From Gaeumannomyces sp. JS-464 (Eukaryota; Ascomycota; Sordariomycetes; Magnaporthales; Magnaporthaceae), in assembly GCA_002197995.1 (NCBI GenBank), contig NGZR01000001.1:5208001-5272000 (forward strand): a stretch of DNA of 64,000 bases, read 5' to 3'. Each line of letters starts with the position of its first letter. Position 1 is the first letter of the stretch. The translations under genes were made by a program, and so were the position numbers. Below are positions 21,752 through 32,798 of the stretch, in pieces. A model generated the notes under the pieces. It ran no database searches, was not told where the DNA came from, and worked only from the letters and a program-made list of their open reading frames with translations.

Positions 21752-23529
21752 TTACTTCCAAAAAAGGGAATTCGGCCTGAGATTCTTCGGCCTTACCTCC
21801 AAGACTGATGATTTGGCCATCAGGCCCTTTTGGTACCGGTTGAAAAACTTGTCTTGGGGAATCCTGGGCAGCCAAGTCGTGATATCATCGTCGATCCTTT
21901 CGGATGAGAATGATTGCACATTTTCCCATCCCTCACAATACCAAACAGCAAACTCCAAGGCAACAGCCCCAAAGGACCAAATGTCCGTTTTTGGTCCCAC
22001 GGTCGCACGACACCCAGGCGACGAGCCCATATCAAACTCGGGGGATCGATATGTATCCGTATGGCCAGCTGAGTTGGCGGAAACTCTTATGGAGTCTTTG
22101 CTATGGAATCGAGCAAAGCCAAAGTCAGCCATTTGGAGCTTTCCACGGCCGCCGGTCTGGTCGTCCCCTTGGAAGAAGAGAATGTTTTGAGGCTTGATAT
22201 CGCCGTGGCAGCCGTAGACCTTGTGTGTCTGCTCGACATTTTGAGGGTTGCCGGCGGGAACCGGCGAGTCGTGCACGCGCTTGATAGCCTCGGCGAGGCC
22301 AAGAAGCTCCCATGCCATCCACTGTGCCAGGTTCTGCCCCCTGGGAAGATCATCGGGCCCCGGGTATAGCTTCTCCCAATATTCGTATAGATTGGCATCG
22401 GCCCACGGGAAGATCATGTGGTATCGATCGTCTCTCTCAATCGTGGCTAGTAGGCGAACCAAGCTCCTGTGGAGGTCGCCTTCAGTCATCATCCGCTTGA
22501 GAGCCTCGACTTCACGTTCGAACACCTCGCGTTTGGTGTGGCGGTCAAGGGTTTTATAGCAAAGAAGGGGTGCTTTGCGCCAGGACGAGGCTGTGGAACA
22601 AGCATCGGTGTTAGGCGCTCGGTTTACTTCTGCTCCAATAGAGCTATGCGCCGCGGCGTTAGAGACGGACGTACCTTGAAACTGCCATGGTTGAAATGCG
22701 ATGGTTCTATCGCCACCCTGTGTACCACCGAGAACCCTCCTGTGGCCCCGTAGCTGCATTGTCGGTGATCTGTCGACGAAGCTTCGATGAATGGAAGTGG
22801 GGCCTGTGCGCCCAGACGGTAATGTGATACCTTAGGCTCTTCCTTGGTGCTGAGCCAGAGAAAAGGCGATAGAGTCCTCCACTGCCAAATGGTGAAAATC
22901 GACTGGACTGTGTTCTTCTCTGTGGCAAGGCACCTCACTTTGCGCCCAGGGGATTCTTGAGAGCATCGCCTACGCGGGGCTTGGTTACTGGACGCCCATT
23001 TAAAGGGCAGGTCGTTGTCCGTGACGCCCTCTTCGATGAGGTCTAGTATCTTCTCTGGCTTTTGGGCGAGCAACACGAGGAGGAAAAGTCTTCGTCGTGT
23101 AGTGAGCCCGACCCGCTGCCGTTTGTCGTCGATGGGCAATGATGGAAGGCTGACTGGGTTCCAGATATCCCTGGTGGTCTGCGCGTGGTCTTTGCACCCT
23201 GGGAGACGCCGGACGACACGCTCCACGAGACTCCTGTTGACCACTGTGTCTAGGTTGTTGAAGGAAAGAAATTGCGTTGACGCCCCTCCTTGCTTATCCC
23301 ACTTGGACGTCTGCAAGCCGTTGGAGCAGGCGATATCGAACCCGTCGATCAACGTCTCCAGGCTCTCCTCCTCGAGCCCAGCCCCAGTATGAGCGAATAA
23401 ATTCTTGTTTACGGCGGAGCTTGAAGCTGTCTTCGGTGCTAGTAGGTCGTTTGTGGGACTTTTAGGTCGGCCTTCGGGTCGAGGACTAGTTCGTGACAGC
23501 TGCTTGGTATCGCCAAGGACAGTTATCAC
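21752..23529 (-). CDS. Fungal protein-kinase-domain gene 1 (one intron, one apparent frameshift)
   Basis: Start ATG at 23529. Exon 1 is 23529-22675; an 84-nt phase-0 intron (22674-22591) has donor GTACGT, branch CCTAAC and acceptor CACAG; exon 2 runs 22590-21752. The product would be about 564 residues. An N-terminal region of about 220 residues includes an EGVTDNDLPF segment, characteristic of a fungal kinase-like family whose substrate is unknown. Kinase features follow: Gly loop GATGGFS (261-267), FFAIK Lys (about 298), HGDIKPQN (414-421), DFG (441-443), PEFD and DIWSFG. The frame breaks exactly after FAIK at a T4/A4 run (22552-22555). One added base restores the frame, and exon 2 becomes 840 nt. 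Either a sequencing indel or a real knock-out is possible. Confidence 0.78.
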
Positions 23530-26237
23530 GTCGGAGTTGGTCGGGTTGCGGGAGGGGACATCTAGCGTTTCGACGGTGGCGACATGGCCGCCTATGATTG
23601 ACGGAGGCTCTGCGTAGACCGATCCTATTGTGATACGTGGAGCGGTATGCTAACCGGTATATCAGACCGAATTAGAGATCATCGGTTATCGGGACATGCG
23701 CGAGATCAAGATACTGTAAGGGAATTAATTGAGGAGGCTAATTACATCCGGGGTGCCCGAGGAGCCCACGTCCCCTTGTGGTGGAGTGTTGTGCATGTTG
23801 CCTCGAGTCGGGAGCTAGTCCTACTGGTACGATGCAGGGAGTGACGTCTTCGGGGATCGTGCGATGATTATTGAAAGGCCCAATCCTGGGTTCGTGCAAT
23901 ACAAGACAGATGGTCGGCTGCTGGGATGATTGGGCCTTTTCTAAGGGTGAGGGGCAGGCGGGCGATGGCCAGAAATACTGTGGAATAATTGATCAGGAAC
24001 GCGAAAACTGCTGTCTGCGCCTCGGGAAGGTCTGAAATGGTCAAAATTCCTGCCGGGCCGTAGCAACACAGCCTTCCCAGGGTGTGGTATGCCCCATCAC
24101 GGAGGGTGGTATGGGTGGTTCGCCAAAAATGCAGCATCGTAAACGGGGCGATGCACACCGTTCGTCCACCACCCAATCCAGCCACGATGCCTTGGTTGTC
24201 GAGGAATGGAGGGTATATTTGGGCCGGTGTGGTGTGGTGCCGTTCGCCCCCAGCTGGTTCCCCATCGCCCCAATCCAAATGATTGGCAATCGTGTCGGGC
24301 GTTTCCTCCATCCTGGAGCGTTACGCTGACTGGATGGCGGTAAGGAGGACTTTTTCCGGGCGCACAAGGGTACCGGTTGTAGAAATGTAGGCATTAACCC
24401 CCAGGTCTGTCGCCCATCATCCAAAAGCCCTGGCCTACCTCATTGCCCTTCCATTACGAACAGAGACACCGCTCGCGATAAATACATCCATTTCCTTTGA
24501 AGAGAGATCCCAGGTTCACGAAGCCATCGCCAAGAGAGGAGCGGGGTATGACAAAATAAAGAGAGAAAGGAGTAAATATAGCAGCCAACAACCAGCGGGC
24601 ATAAAACAAGAGCAAGGAACCCAAAAACACAAGCAACAGACATCACAGCCTGCCCACGAGGACTATGACCCCATGCCCACCACCAAACGATCCTCCTCAA
24701 CCCAGAGCTGGTCTTCAGCTACCTCCCAATGCTATCACAAGGTCGGCCGGTTGCCTACCAAAAATGTCCACAATGCCCAACACCTCTTCAACAATCTCGA
24801 GGCCAGACTAGGCAGGGACCAGTTCCAAATCGCGGTTCAGCATAATGCGTATAGCATCAAACCGCGCGATTCCCATGTTGACATAGTGAGTGTCCCCCAG
24901 TCCTGTCTACGCTCGAGATTCCTGGCATCGCTTAAGGACCAGCAGGCTGACTCCGTCGCCATATACACAGGACAAGCTCCTCGAGGACATTAGCGGCTGC
25001 TGAAGGCGATGTGCGACCTGCTAGCGACGGCTATGGCAAGGCAGGAATACCATGTTGGTTGACAAAAAGCAAGTTTTTACTGAGGAATTGGAGATCCGGA
25101 TCATACGGCGCGAGGGAAACAAGCTGCGAGCGCGCGAGTCAAAAATCCCAATAGGAAATGCTGGGCTGGCTGGCTCGCTGCTGCGAGAGTCCGATCTTAC
25201 CCTACGACGCAAGCGCAGCGCCAGATCAAGAAGGTAGAGCAGATACCGCGGAAGCCTATTCGTGTATACCAGGTATACCTACCCTTTATTTTCTGGTTTG
25301 GTTCGCAAACATACTCTCAATAAAACATATCTCCAGGCAGGCAATCATGGCCATTCGTCAAGGTGACCCTCCCAGGTGTGTCCAATGTCGTCTGATTTTG
25401 TTGCGGGATTTCTAGCCGTCGGACGCGGATTCCAGGGCGGTCCCGGCCAATTGATCTGCAGAGATTGATATGTATTTCGAGCCCGACCACGCGGTCACAT
25501 GTGCTCATCGGGCAACCCCTACAAGCCAGGCACCGACACCTCCATCCTATGCTGATGGCGCATTGAGCCTTGCTTGATGTTCCATATTGGTGGTCGACCG
25601 AACTCCTCACCGTCGCCTTTCTCTGATTTCGCGAATGGTCCGCAGCCTGCCGCCAAGCTATATCTGCCGCCCTCTATAGGTGTAGGTAGGCAGACAGGCA
25701 GGCAGGCTAGGCGTCTAGACGCCGAGGATGTAGCAAGCAGCCTGATTCGGTTAGGCGGGCATGCTCATCACCACATGTGCACATCTCAATCCGATAACGC
25801 CCATCGACGCCGTTCTGATATCCCTCGTCGGTTGACACAACCCACCAATGCGTCTATGGCCATACATATAGCACACCCCCCTCACCCCTCTCCGAGGCCT
25901 CCCGTGCTGCGAGTTTAGCTTGGAGGCCCTTCGGGCGAACATGTAGGCAGATTTTCTGCACATCCGTTGCATCAACGCATTATCCGCCTGGATGCCTCCC
26001 GCCCAAGAGAGGTGGTGGTAAGGCTACGGCTTGAGTCACCGTCCGCTGGTGATATGCCCCTGGCCGGGCGATACCACGGGAAGGGAGAACGATGAGGACA
26101 CTGCGCGGTTATCTCCTCCGCATCTACAGACACACCGTCTGCCTATAATAGGCCGCCTTGTCTTCTACCAACCTGATGGAACGGACCCACGAAGGCTGAG
26201 GCGAAAAACAGAGAATACCATCGCACCTCTCAGCACA
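23530..26237. other. 2.7-kb intergenic region between the two kinase-like genes
   Basis: No gene is supported. On the minus strand, 24700-24440 gives a short frame with one strongly hydrophobic segment (about 20 residues), and 24311-23868 is open for 147 codons. Neither has a recognised family, nor introns linking them. A short GGCAGGCAGGCAGG tract lies near 25690-25712. The divergent arrangement of the kinase-like genes means that this region should hold both promoters. Confidence 0.4.
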
Positions 26238-28668
26238 ATGCCCCGTTCATCTGATCGGCCTTCGAAGCCGACCATCACTGTCGACCTGGCCCCAGCCTCC
26301 CCCGGCCAGGAAGCCGATGGCAATACACGGGGAAGGTCACTCGGTACCGTGGGTCACCTCTATCAAGATGACCTAGGCAGACCCCCTGGCCCAGACGACC
26401 CCAGCGACGGCCCCAGCGACAATCCAAGTGGCGATCCCAGCGATGACCCCAGCGACGACTTCAGCGACACCAGCGACGACACCAGCGACGACCGCAGCGA
26501 TGACCACAGCAATGACCTGGCCACCGTTATCAGGAAAAAATGCAAAGAGTCAGGGTACCTCTCCCTCGCAGCACTTCGACGCTTGTTGCCGCCCGATACG
26601 GTGCAACGAGCGCTGCGGGAGGTCTGCGGGATCAGCGACGAGAAGCGCATCCAGCAGCTATGTGCCAAAATAGTGCCCGCTGAGTCGACCAGCTATCCCG
26701 GCCGCTGGTGCGTGGATGTGCTCAATACTCGGAAAAGCCTCTCCAAGCCGCCGGACGGGAGTTTGTCACTATTCGCTCTATTAATCGAAAGTGGCTACGG
26801 CACCTACGTCGACCACATTATTGGCCAGGGCTTCTCGGACGCCAACCTGCCACTCAAGACCAAGATGTGGCGACAAAAAAAAACTTGCTAGAGCTCGTCG
26901 ACATCGGGAAGCCAGCCTCTGCTACTCAATGGCTCAGTCACAGAGATATCGAGTACCTTGAGATCAAGCAGTGGCCCTTCCTCACCCCCTTCTTTGCCTG
27001 CGAGGAGGATGGAACACCGAGACACTACCGCCTGCCCAGTGACGCCAGGCTTCCTTGGAAAGAACCAGAGGACAACGAAAGGAAGGAATGGTCACAGAAC
27101 GGCGGGAACCACGGTCAGGGGTCAGACTGGAGTCGCCAAAGGGATCTCGGCGCACAAGAACGCGCCGGGGGCTTCGGGACTGTTGAACTCGTCGTCATCG
27201 ACCCGGATTCACACGGCTTCTACGATCAATTGGAAAGGGTATGTCAGCTTTCCATGGGGTAACGACCTTACAACCACAGCCTAGTTCAAGCTGACTAACA
27301 GTCTCGTCATGGTTCAAACAGCTTTCGCTCCCGAACAAGTGGTTTGCCATCAAGTCGCTCAAGAGAACCGAGGTGGCCGACTACAAGAAGGAGATCGAGA
27401 ACCTCAAGCGTTTCAACGGCCGCAACCACGCCCACCTCGTTACGCTCCTGGCAACCTTCACGCACCGCAAGCAGTACAGCTTCATCTTCCCCTGTGCGGA
27501 TTGCGACCTGGAGCAGCACTGGGCTCGTCTCAAGTCGCCGCGCAAAACACCCGAGTTCGCGCTCTGGGTTTCTGCCCAGATGCTCGGGCTGACGGGGGCC
27601 ATAGATGCCATTCACGAGCCTGCCAACACTTTCCTGGGCGATCAGGAGAGGAAGTTCGGGCGTCACGGGGATCTCAAGTCCGAAAACATCCTCTACTTTT
27701 CTCTGCCCGATGACAAACAGCCGGTATCAGAGGTCCTCCGCGCCGAATGGCGACAGGGTCCGACCTTGCCTGACGACAAAGCACTCGGAAAGCTTGTAAT
27801 CACCGACTTCGGCCTGGCGGATGTGCATCGCGAGATCAGCAAGTCCAATGTGCACAAGTCAGGGCTCAGCTATACCAAAAGCTGGGCCCCTCCTGAATGC
27901 GACATGAAGGGGAATATCAATAGCCTATGGGACATCTGGAGCTTGGCCTGCATCTTTCTTGAGATGGCCTGCTGGATGCTAGGTGATGGCAGGAAAAGCG
28001 GCCAGGAGAGGCGCGATGACTTTGCCTTGGAGAGGCGCCAGCCCAACCTTCTCCAACACGCAACCGAGCAGTTCTACGATATCACACGCCCAGAAAGCAG
28101 CCCTCACACCACAGGACTTTACGAATTCGGAGTTAAAGACGAGGTCATAGAGGTGCGTAGATAATCCTCTCCCTCCCACCCATTCCCCCACCATAAGTCC
28201 TGGGATCCCCTGCCTCTCAACTTCAGCGTCGTGCTGTCTTCCTTTTGATGTTCTGACAACGTCGAATAGCGCATTGACGAGATGCATCGTCACGAAAACT
28301 GCACGGAGTACCTACACGAACTCCTGAATCTAGTGTACGATCGCATGCTGGTGGTGCGATCACCACATCAACACGAACGTATTCGGTCCAAAGACCTTCT
28401 CAGGAGGGTTCAGAGTATGCACAAAAAGGCCCAGGGGAAAGCTGGAGTCGCCTACCTGACCGAATGCAAGCCCTGGCCCAACCACAGGGTCCAGCGGAGA
28501 CCACCAGTCCTTGCCGCGCTCGATGAAGACCTTCAGAAAATGGTCGATAGATCCGAGCGGTCACCCGCTCTGAGAGGATCCCATGGGAGGAGAGGCAGGA
28601 ACGGGAGCAGCGGCTCTAGTAGCGGCGGGACTGAGGTCACCTCGATGTCTTTTCCCATGAGCCAATGA
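26238..28668 (+). CDS. Fungal protein-kinase-domain gene 2 (two introns, one apparent frameshift)
   Basis: ATG at 26238 (context CACAATG) is preferred over 26031. Exon 1 is 26238-27238, intron 27239-27321 (GTATGT, CTAAC, CAAACAG), exon 2 27322-28152, intron 28153-28269 (GTGCGT..AATAG), exon 3 28270-28668; both introns are phase 0. The product would be about 743 residues. An acidic Ser-Asp repeat spans about 51-93, then comes a GFSDANLPL segment like that of kinase gene 1. Kinase motifs are GGFGT, FAIK (Lys about 345), HGDLKSEN (449-456), DFG (496-498), APPECD and WDIWSL, so catalysis looks possible. A Ser/Gly-rich tail follows. The frame is lost at an A9 run (26875-26883); ten A would restore it and give exon 1 = 1002 nt. 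Substrates are unknown. Confidence 0.8.
26395..26520 (+). repeat. Degenerate AGCGACGAC repeat encoding an acidic Ser-Asp tract
   Basis: Imperfect 9- to 12-bp units (AGCGACGAC, CCCAGCGAC) encode SDDPSDDFSDTSDDTSDDRS-type sequence in the N-terminal part of kinase gene 2. It is probably disordered and length-variable. Confidence 0.85.
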
Positions 28669-31600
28669 CGGGCCAACTTCGGATTCGCCTTGTTTTTGGG
28701 GGGTTTGGTAGGTGGTGCGCGACATCCATGTTTTATAAATCAGAGAACCAACCTGCGTGATGCAGAAGAAAGAGAAAGAAAAAAAAAAAAAAAAAAGCCG
28801 CGGAATATGTATTAACATCCTTGCCCAAGGCCAACCCTCGTGCCTTAAAACGTAAATCACAAGACGATCTTGTATCTTTCCATTGCAATTTTTGTGGCAA
28901 GGCGTTCGAGTTCGGGCTGCAAAGAACACAGTCAGCATACAGTACTGCATACTAAAATCTCCGTGCACGCACGGAATAAAAATGACGTGTGTGATGGACA
29001 ATGCTCACTCGTTTCAACCCCCTCGGGAGGACACACTGGTAAAAACCCCGTGTCCACTGTAAAAAAAATCCATGTCAGCATTGATCGAGGGCATATAACC
29101 CAACGACACAACAACTCGATCCTCAGGTGCCCATCCCAGGAACGGGGAAGCGCACCTTGATATCGCATTTCCCGGGGCCAAAGATACCTAAGAGGAAAAG
29201 CTCGAGCTCCATCTGATCCATGTAGCGCGCGTGGATGATGGCCGTCTTCCTCGGACGGTGCTGCAACGTTACCGCCATAGTGTTGATCTTGAACGAGCCG
29301 GCGATGGAGATGGCGGGAATTCCTCGGCTGCGCTATGCCAGTTCGGGGAGACAAAGTGAATCGGATGGCCACAAGTTTGACGAAGAAGAAATAAAGAGAG
29401 ATGGAAGAGTAGACCCCCAAGGCCGACAGCACGAGATGATCTTATGTGACTTGCAGCTACGTCTACAATCTAGCCAAGGCCTGCCTCACTGTTACCCAAG
29501 CTGCATTCTCCCACGGTCTTGTCCCGAGCTGCCCCCTGTGGGACGGAGCAGCGACAGCGATGGAGGGCATGAAAAGCAGCCGGCAGCAGAGCCCAACTGC
29601 AGCCGTCAATGGCTCCCAACGCCACCACCATCATGTAGAAATTCCCGAGCCCCATCAGGCATTGGAGGGCCGTCGTTTATAGGCAAGAATGGGGACGCTG
29701 GCGCGGGCCGGCAAAAAAAAAAAGGCACGATTGCCCAACATGAAGCGAAAGTGCGGGCGTCCAGTCAATGATAGTCTGAGCGGGGCAAACGCCGCGGTGA
29801 TTCGTGTCAACCAGCGCCAATGGAAGCATCAATAGTGTCTGCATTCCATGACATGGATTAGACGGGTGTCGGGGCTCGGTCTGCCCGATCGCCTTGCTGC
29901 AGCCGGGCACAAGGGCCACTGCATGCGATGGCGAGGAACGCAAGAAAACCACCAGTCAAAACAAACCTCGGAAACTGAACAAAAGTCGGTGAGCTCAGCA
30001 CCAAACGACGTCCTATTGATCGCTTCGGATAAAATGGCGATATCTGGTCTTCCCGGTCGGGTGAGATCTTACACTCAATGTCAGTAATTCTCGTGCGTGT
30101 TACACACCCCGCAGGAGCGGTGGACGGCTCGACGGGAAGCAATTGATCAGCGCCACATGCGTGCGCCCCCACAAATCTACCAGCGCTGGTCCCTTGCCTG
30201 CAGGCGCGATTTACCTCACCCAGTTCATGAGCCCCAAGGTCATCACGCACGTGTTGATGACCACAGCCACTCTCGACTGCATCAAACTGGACTGGGTCCT
30301 TGGAGTTTTCAAATCGTTTGCCCAATCACTGGGGACAGGAACCACCGAACCAATATTCCCAAAAAGGCCTCCTCTTCGATACCTCTCTTGTGCTGACTGG
30401 TGAACATTGTTGTGCACGAATCATGAATGTGCCTGGCCCTTTGTTTCTCCCTATGTCATCTAGGCTTGGATCATTTATAGATTGCCCGACTCCTTGCACG
30501 CCTTTGTGAATCTACTCGCGACAACACGTCTTCCCAATCAAATACACAACAGCCAGCATGGCCCCAATTCCGACCTGCTACCACCCGTCGAACCAAAGCA
30601 GGGACGGTATCGTGACAGAGCAGGAAGCACAGGCAAGTTGCACACTGGATGCACTTGTTTACAGAGCATTGCACAGCCTGGCAGAATCGGCCACCGAAAA
30701 TGAAGGAAAACGGAAAAGCACAACGGAGCAGTAATCAACACAACATCCTTTCGAACCTGTCCCTTTTTCCGTCTCGAAGAACTCCGTTCTAAGAATATCT
30801 AGGCCCCCATCGATTTATCCCTTGCGGGTTCCCGTCTAGGGAATCATTCAGGGGATTTACCCCAAGTATTGTCAGGCTGTGCTGAGTACACCAGACGGTC
30901 TCTCGGTCTGGCGTCGCAGAGAATCCCTTGGAGAACGGGGAACTGAAGGCCGCATGAAGTTGGGGTGCCGCCAGACCCGGTGCTGGCTGAGCCACCAGCG
31001 TGGTGGCAGCTGGAAAGCCCGAACCTGATACCAAAGCGAGATCTACCAAGCACTGTCAACTCATTTCGCCGCAATCGATGGTGTTTTTCTCCCCTGGCAA
31101 ACATTGGACGAACCAACGATAGTCGCCCCAAACCCGTGCCCCACTAGCCCTTTCTCGGGCCGCGCTGTCAAACAGGGGTGCCCCTTCGAGTAATGTCGAA
31201 CGGCGATCTCGACCTCGGAGAGGTCACGATGCACAAACAACAGCTCAAAACGCGACCTCAGCTAGCCTCTCGCGGGCTGCCCAGAGAGGCTAACGGGCGT
31301 AACAGGCATGGTTTCTGCGGAGCGTATGCAAACCGGCTCGGTAGCGGGGGGCCGGTGAGACGACAGCAGGATGGGAGACTTTGCCTCTCAGGGGAAGACA
31401 CAAGTAAAAATTAACGTTTGTGACCGACCCCTGGCGCGAACACGCAAGTCTCAGCCCCATTTGCCTGGATGCCAAGCAGGTGCTGGCGGATCTGCGTGGG
31501 CGGACGAGATATATAGACCTGGTCGTCTTTGCCCGCCTCCGACTGTTGGATACTGGAGGCCATCGCGCGGCGAGCAGACACTTACACTCTTTTACCTTTC

Positions 31601-31706
31601 TTTCCTCTATTCCCCCACACACATTTTCGTGAAAGCAAGCCGGCCCTGAGGCTCTAGCCCGGAGGTAGCATACCAGCGATTCCCACCAACCACCCATCCC
31701 CCCAAG
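28669..31706. other. 3-kb region without a confident gene
   Basis: An 18-base A tract lies at 28779-28796. Apart from the minus-strand candidate entered separately (29655-29123), open frames at 30097-30417 on both strands overlap with no recognised motif. A TATATAGAC at about 31509 is a plausible TATA element about 200 bp before the secreted TNT-domain gene. Confidence 0.4.
29123..29655 (-). CDS. Possible small two-exon hypothetical gene
   Basis: The minus strand from 29332 to the stop at 29123-29125 reads as a dense, compositionally protein-like segment (AISIAGSFKINTMAVTL, then YMDQMELELFLLGIFGPGKC) ending in a TGA. It starts just after a CATAG acceptor, with an in-frame stop before it, so it behaves like a terminal exon. 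An upstream ATG at 29655 opens a hydrophobic N-terminus (MGLGNFYMMVVALGAIDGCS) that could be the first exon. None of the visible donors (GTAACA, GTGAGG) gives the right phase, so the exon pairing is unproven. No family is recognised. Confidence 0.28.
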
Positions 31707-32511
31707 ATGCACGCCACGTCCCTCCTCCTCCTCCTCTGTGCCGCAGGCGCCCTAGCGTCCCCCGTCAGCCGGCGCGCCCCAGTGACGGACCCCATCGCCC
31801 CGGCGGCCCGCTGCACGCTGGACCCCAAGTCCGCCGCGTACTGCGCGGGGACGGCCAACAACGCCAGCGCGAGGGACCTGTACCTGTGCGGCGACGACCG
31901 GCTCGGCCCCAGCAAGCTGCCGACGCACATACCCGTCGACACCCTGGTCGAGACGTACGACCGGCTGGGCGGGCGGTGCCCCGGCAAGTTCCTCGACGAG
32001 TTCTGGAACGGCACGACCGGCAGATGGATCTTCCCCGAGCAGGACGGCTTCTCGCTCGACGAGCAGCGCAAGCCCATAAAGGGCAGCTTGGAGCTCCGCG
32101 CCGGCGTCCTGCTCGACCGCTTCGGCAAGGAGAGCGGCAGATACGTGTCGCCCGCCGCGGCGCCCTACATGCAGCGCGCGCTGCCGCCCTCCAACTTGGT
32201 GACGGTGGCGGATGACCAAAAGTGAGCGCAAACTGGAGGGAATAAAAAATAAAAATAAAAACAAGACAACGGACAAAGCTAACCCGTGTCGTAAACCCAG
32301 GTTCCCGTCCCAATACCACGTATACCGCGTCGTCAAGGACTTCGTCGTGCAGGCCGGCCCGATCGCACCGTGGTTCGGCCAGCCGGGCCAGGGCGTGCAG
32401 TACCAGCTCAGCAAGAAGGTCTCTGACCTGCTCACGGCCGGGTTTATCGAGCGTGTGAGCCCGGACCTGCTTAAACCCGTGAACCCACACGGTGCCGACT
32501 GCGGAAAGTAG
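31707..32511 (+). CDS. Secreted TNT-domain protein, probable NAD glycohydrolase
   Basis: ATG at 31707; exon 1 31707-32221, intron 32222-32300 (GTGAGC..CCCAG, phase 2), exon 2 32301-32511. This gives 241 residues with no frame problem. Residues 1-18 form a signal peptide ([18 protein letters not shown]). The C-terminal half has the arrangement of the fungal TNT domain: a '[15 protein letters not shown]' segment, RALPPSNL, then [10 protein letters not shown] and [16 protein letters not shown]. In characterised relatives this fold cleaves NAD+; fungal secreted homologues have been described as surface or secreted NADases. The Cys residues in the mature N-terminal part suggest disulphides. NADase activity is inferred from the family. 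The role in this organism is unknown. Confidence 0.86.
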
Positions 32512-32798
32512 GACAATCTTACCGAGGACATGTATGGATTTCAGACACGGGGCATGGGCATCAGGGTAAACAAAAGCGATGAAAAGTAATTCTTGAATAA
32601 AAGTGAACATCATTAACCAGAGGGGTAGAAAGAATCCCTCTCTACGAAAACCAACCCTCCACGCTGATATGCTATGGTGTGCATGACGCCAACCCAGATG
32701 CTATAAATCCATTCCTGTAACCGTGTCCAAACCAACCGATGCTCCAAGAGGGTATTTAAGAATCGCTGCCGTTTCCTTTTTTTAATGTTTTTGTGTTT
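32512..32798. other. Convergent 3' spacer
   Basis: This short AT-richer gap separates the 3' ends of the TNT-domain gene (plus) and the cutinase-family gene (minus). No gene is seen. Confidence 0.5.

Noticed and set aside
23868..24311. A 147-codon minus-strand frame between the kinase-like genes
   Set aside because: It lacks a family match, a credible start context and exon partners. The evidence is too weak to call it a gene.
26860..26900. Programmed frameshifting or transcriptional slippage at the A9 run in kinase gene 2
   Set aside because: It is possible in principle, but similar one-base errors occur in unrelated neighbours without any slippery context. A common technical cause is simpler.
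28779..28796. A18 tract after kinase gene 2 taken as a sign of retroposition
   Set aside because: The gene keeps two spliceosomal introns, so it is not a retrocopy. The tract is a simple homopolymer.
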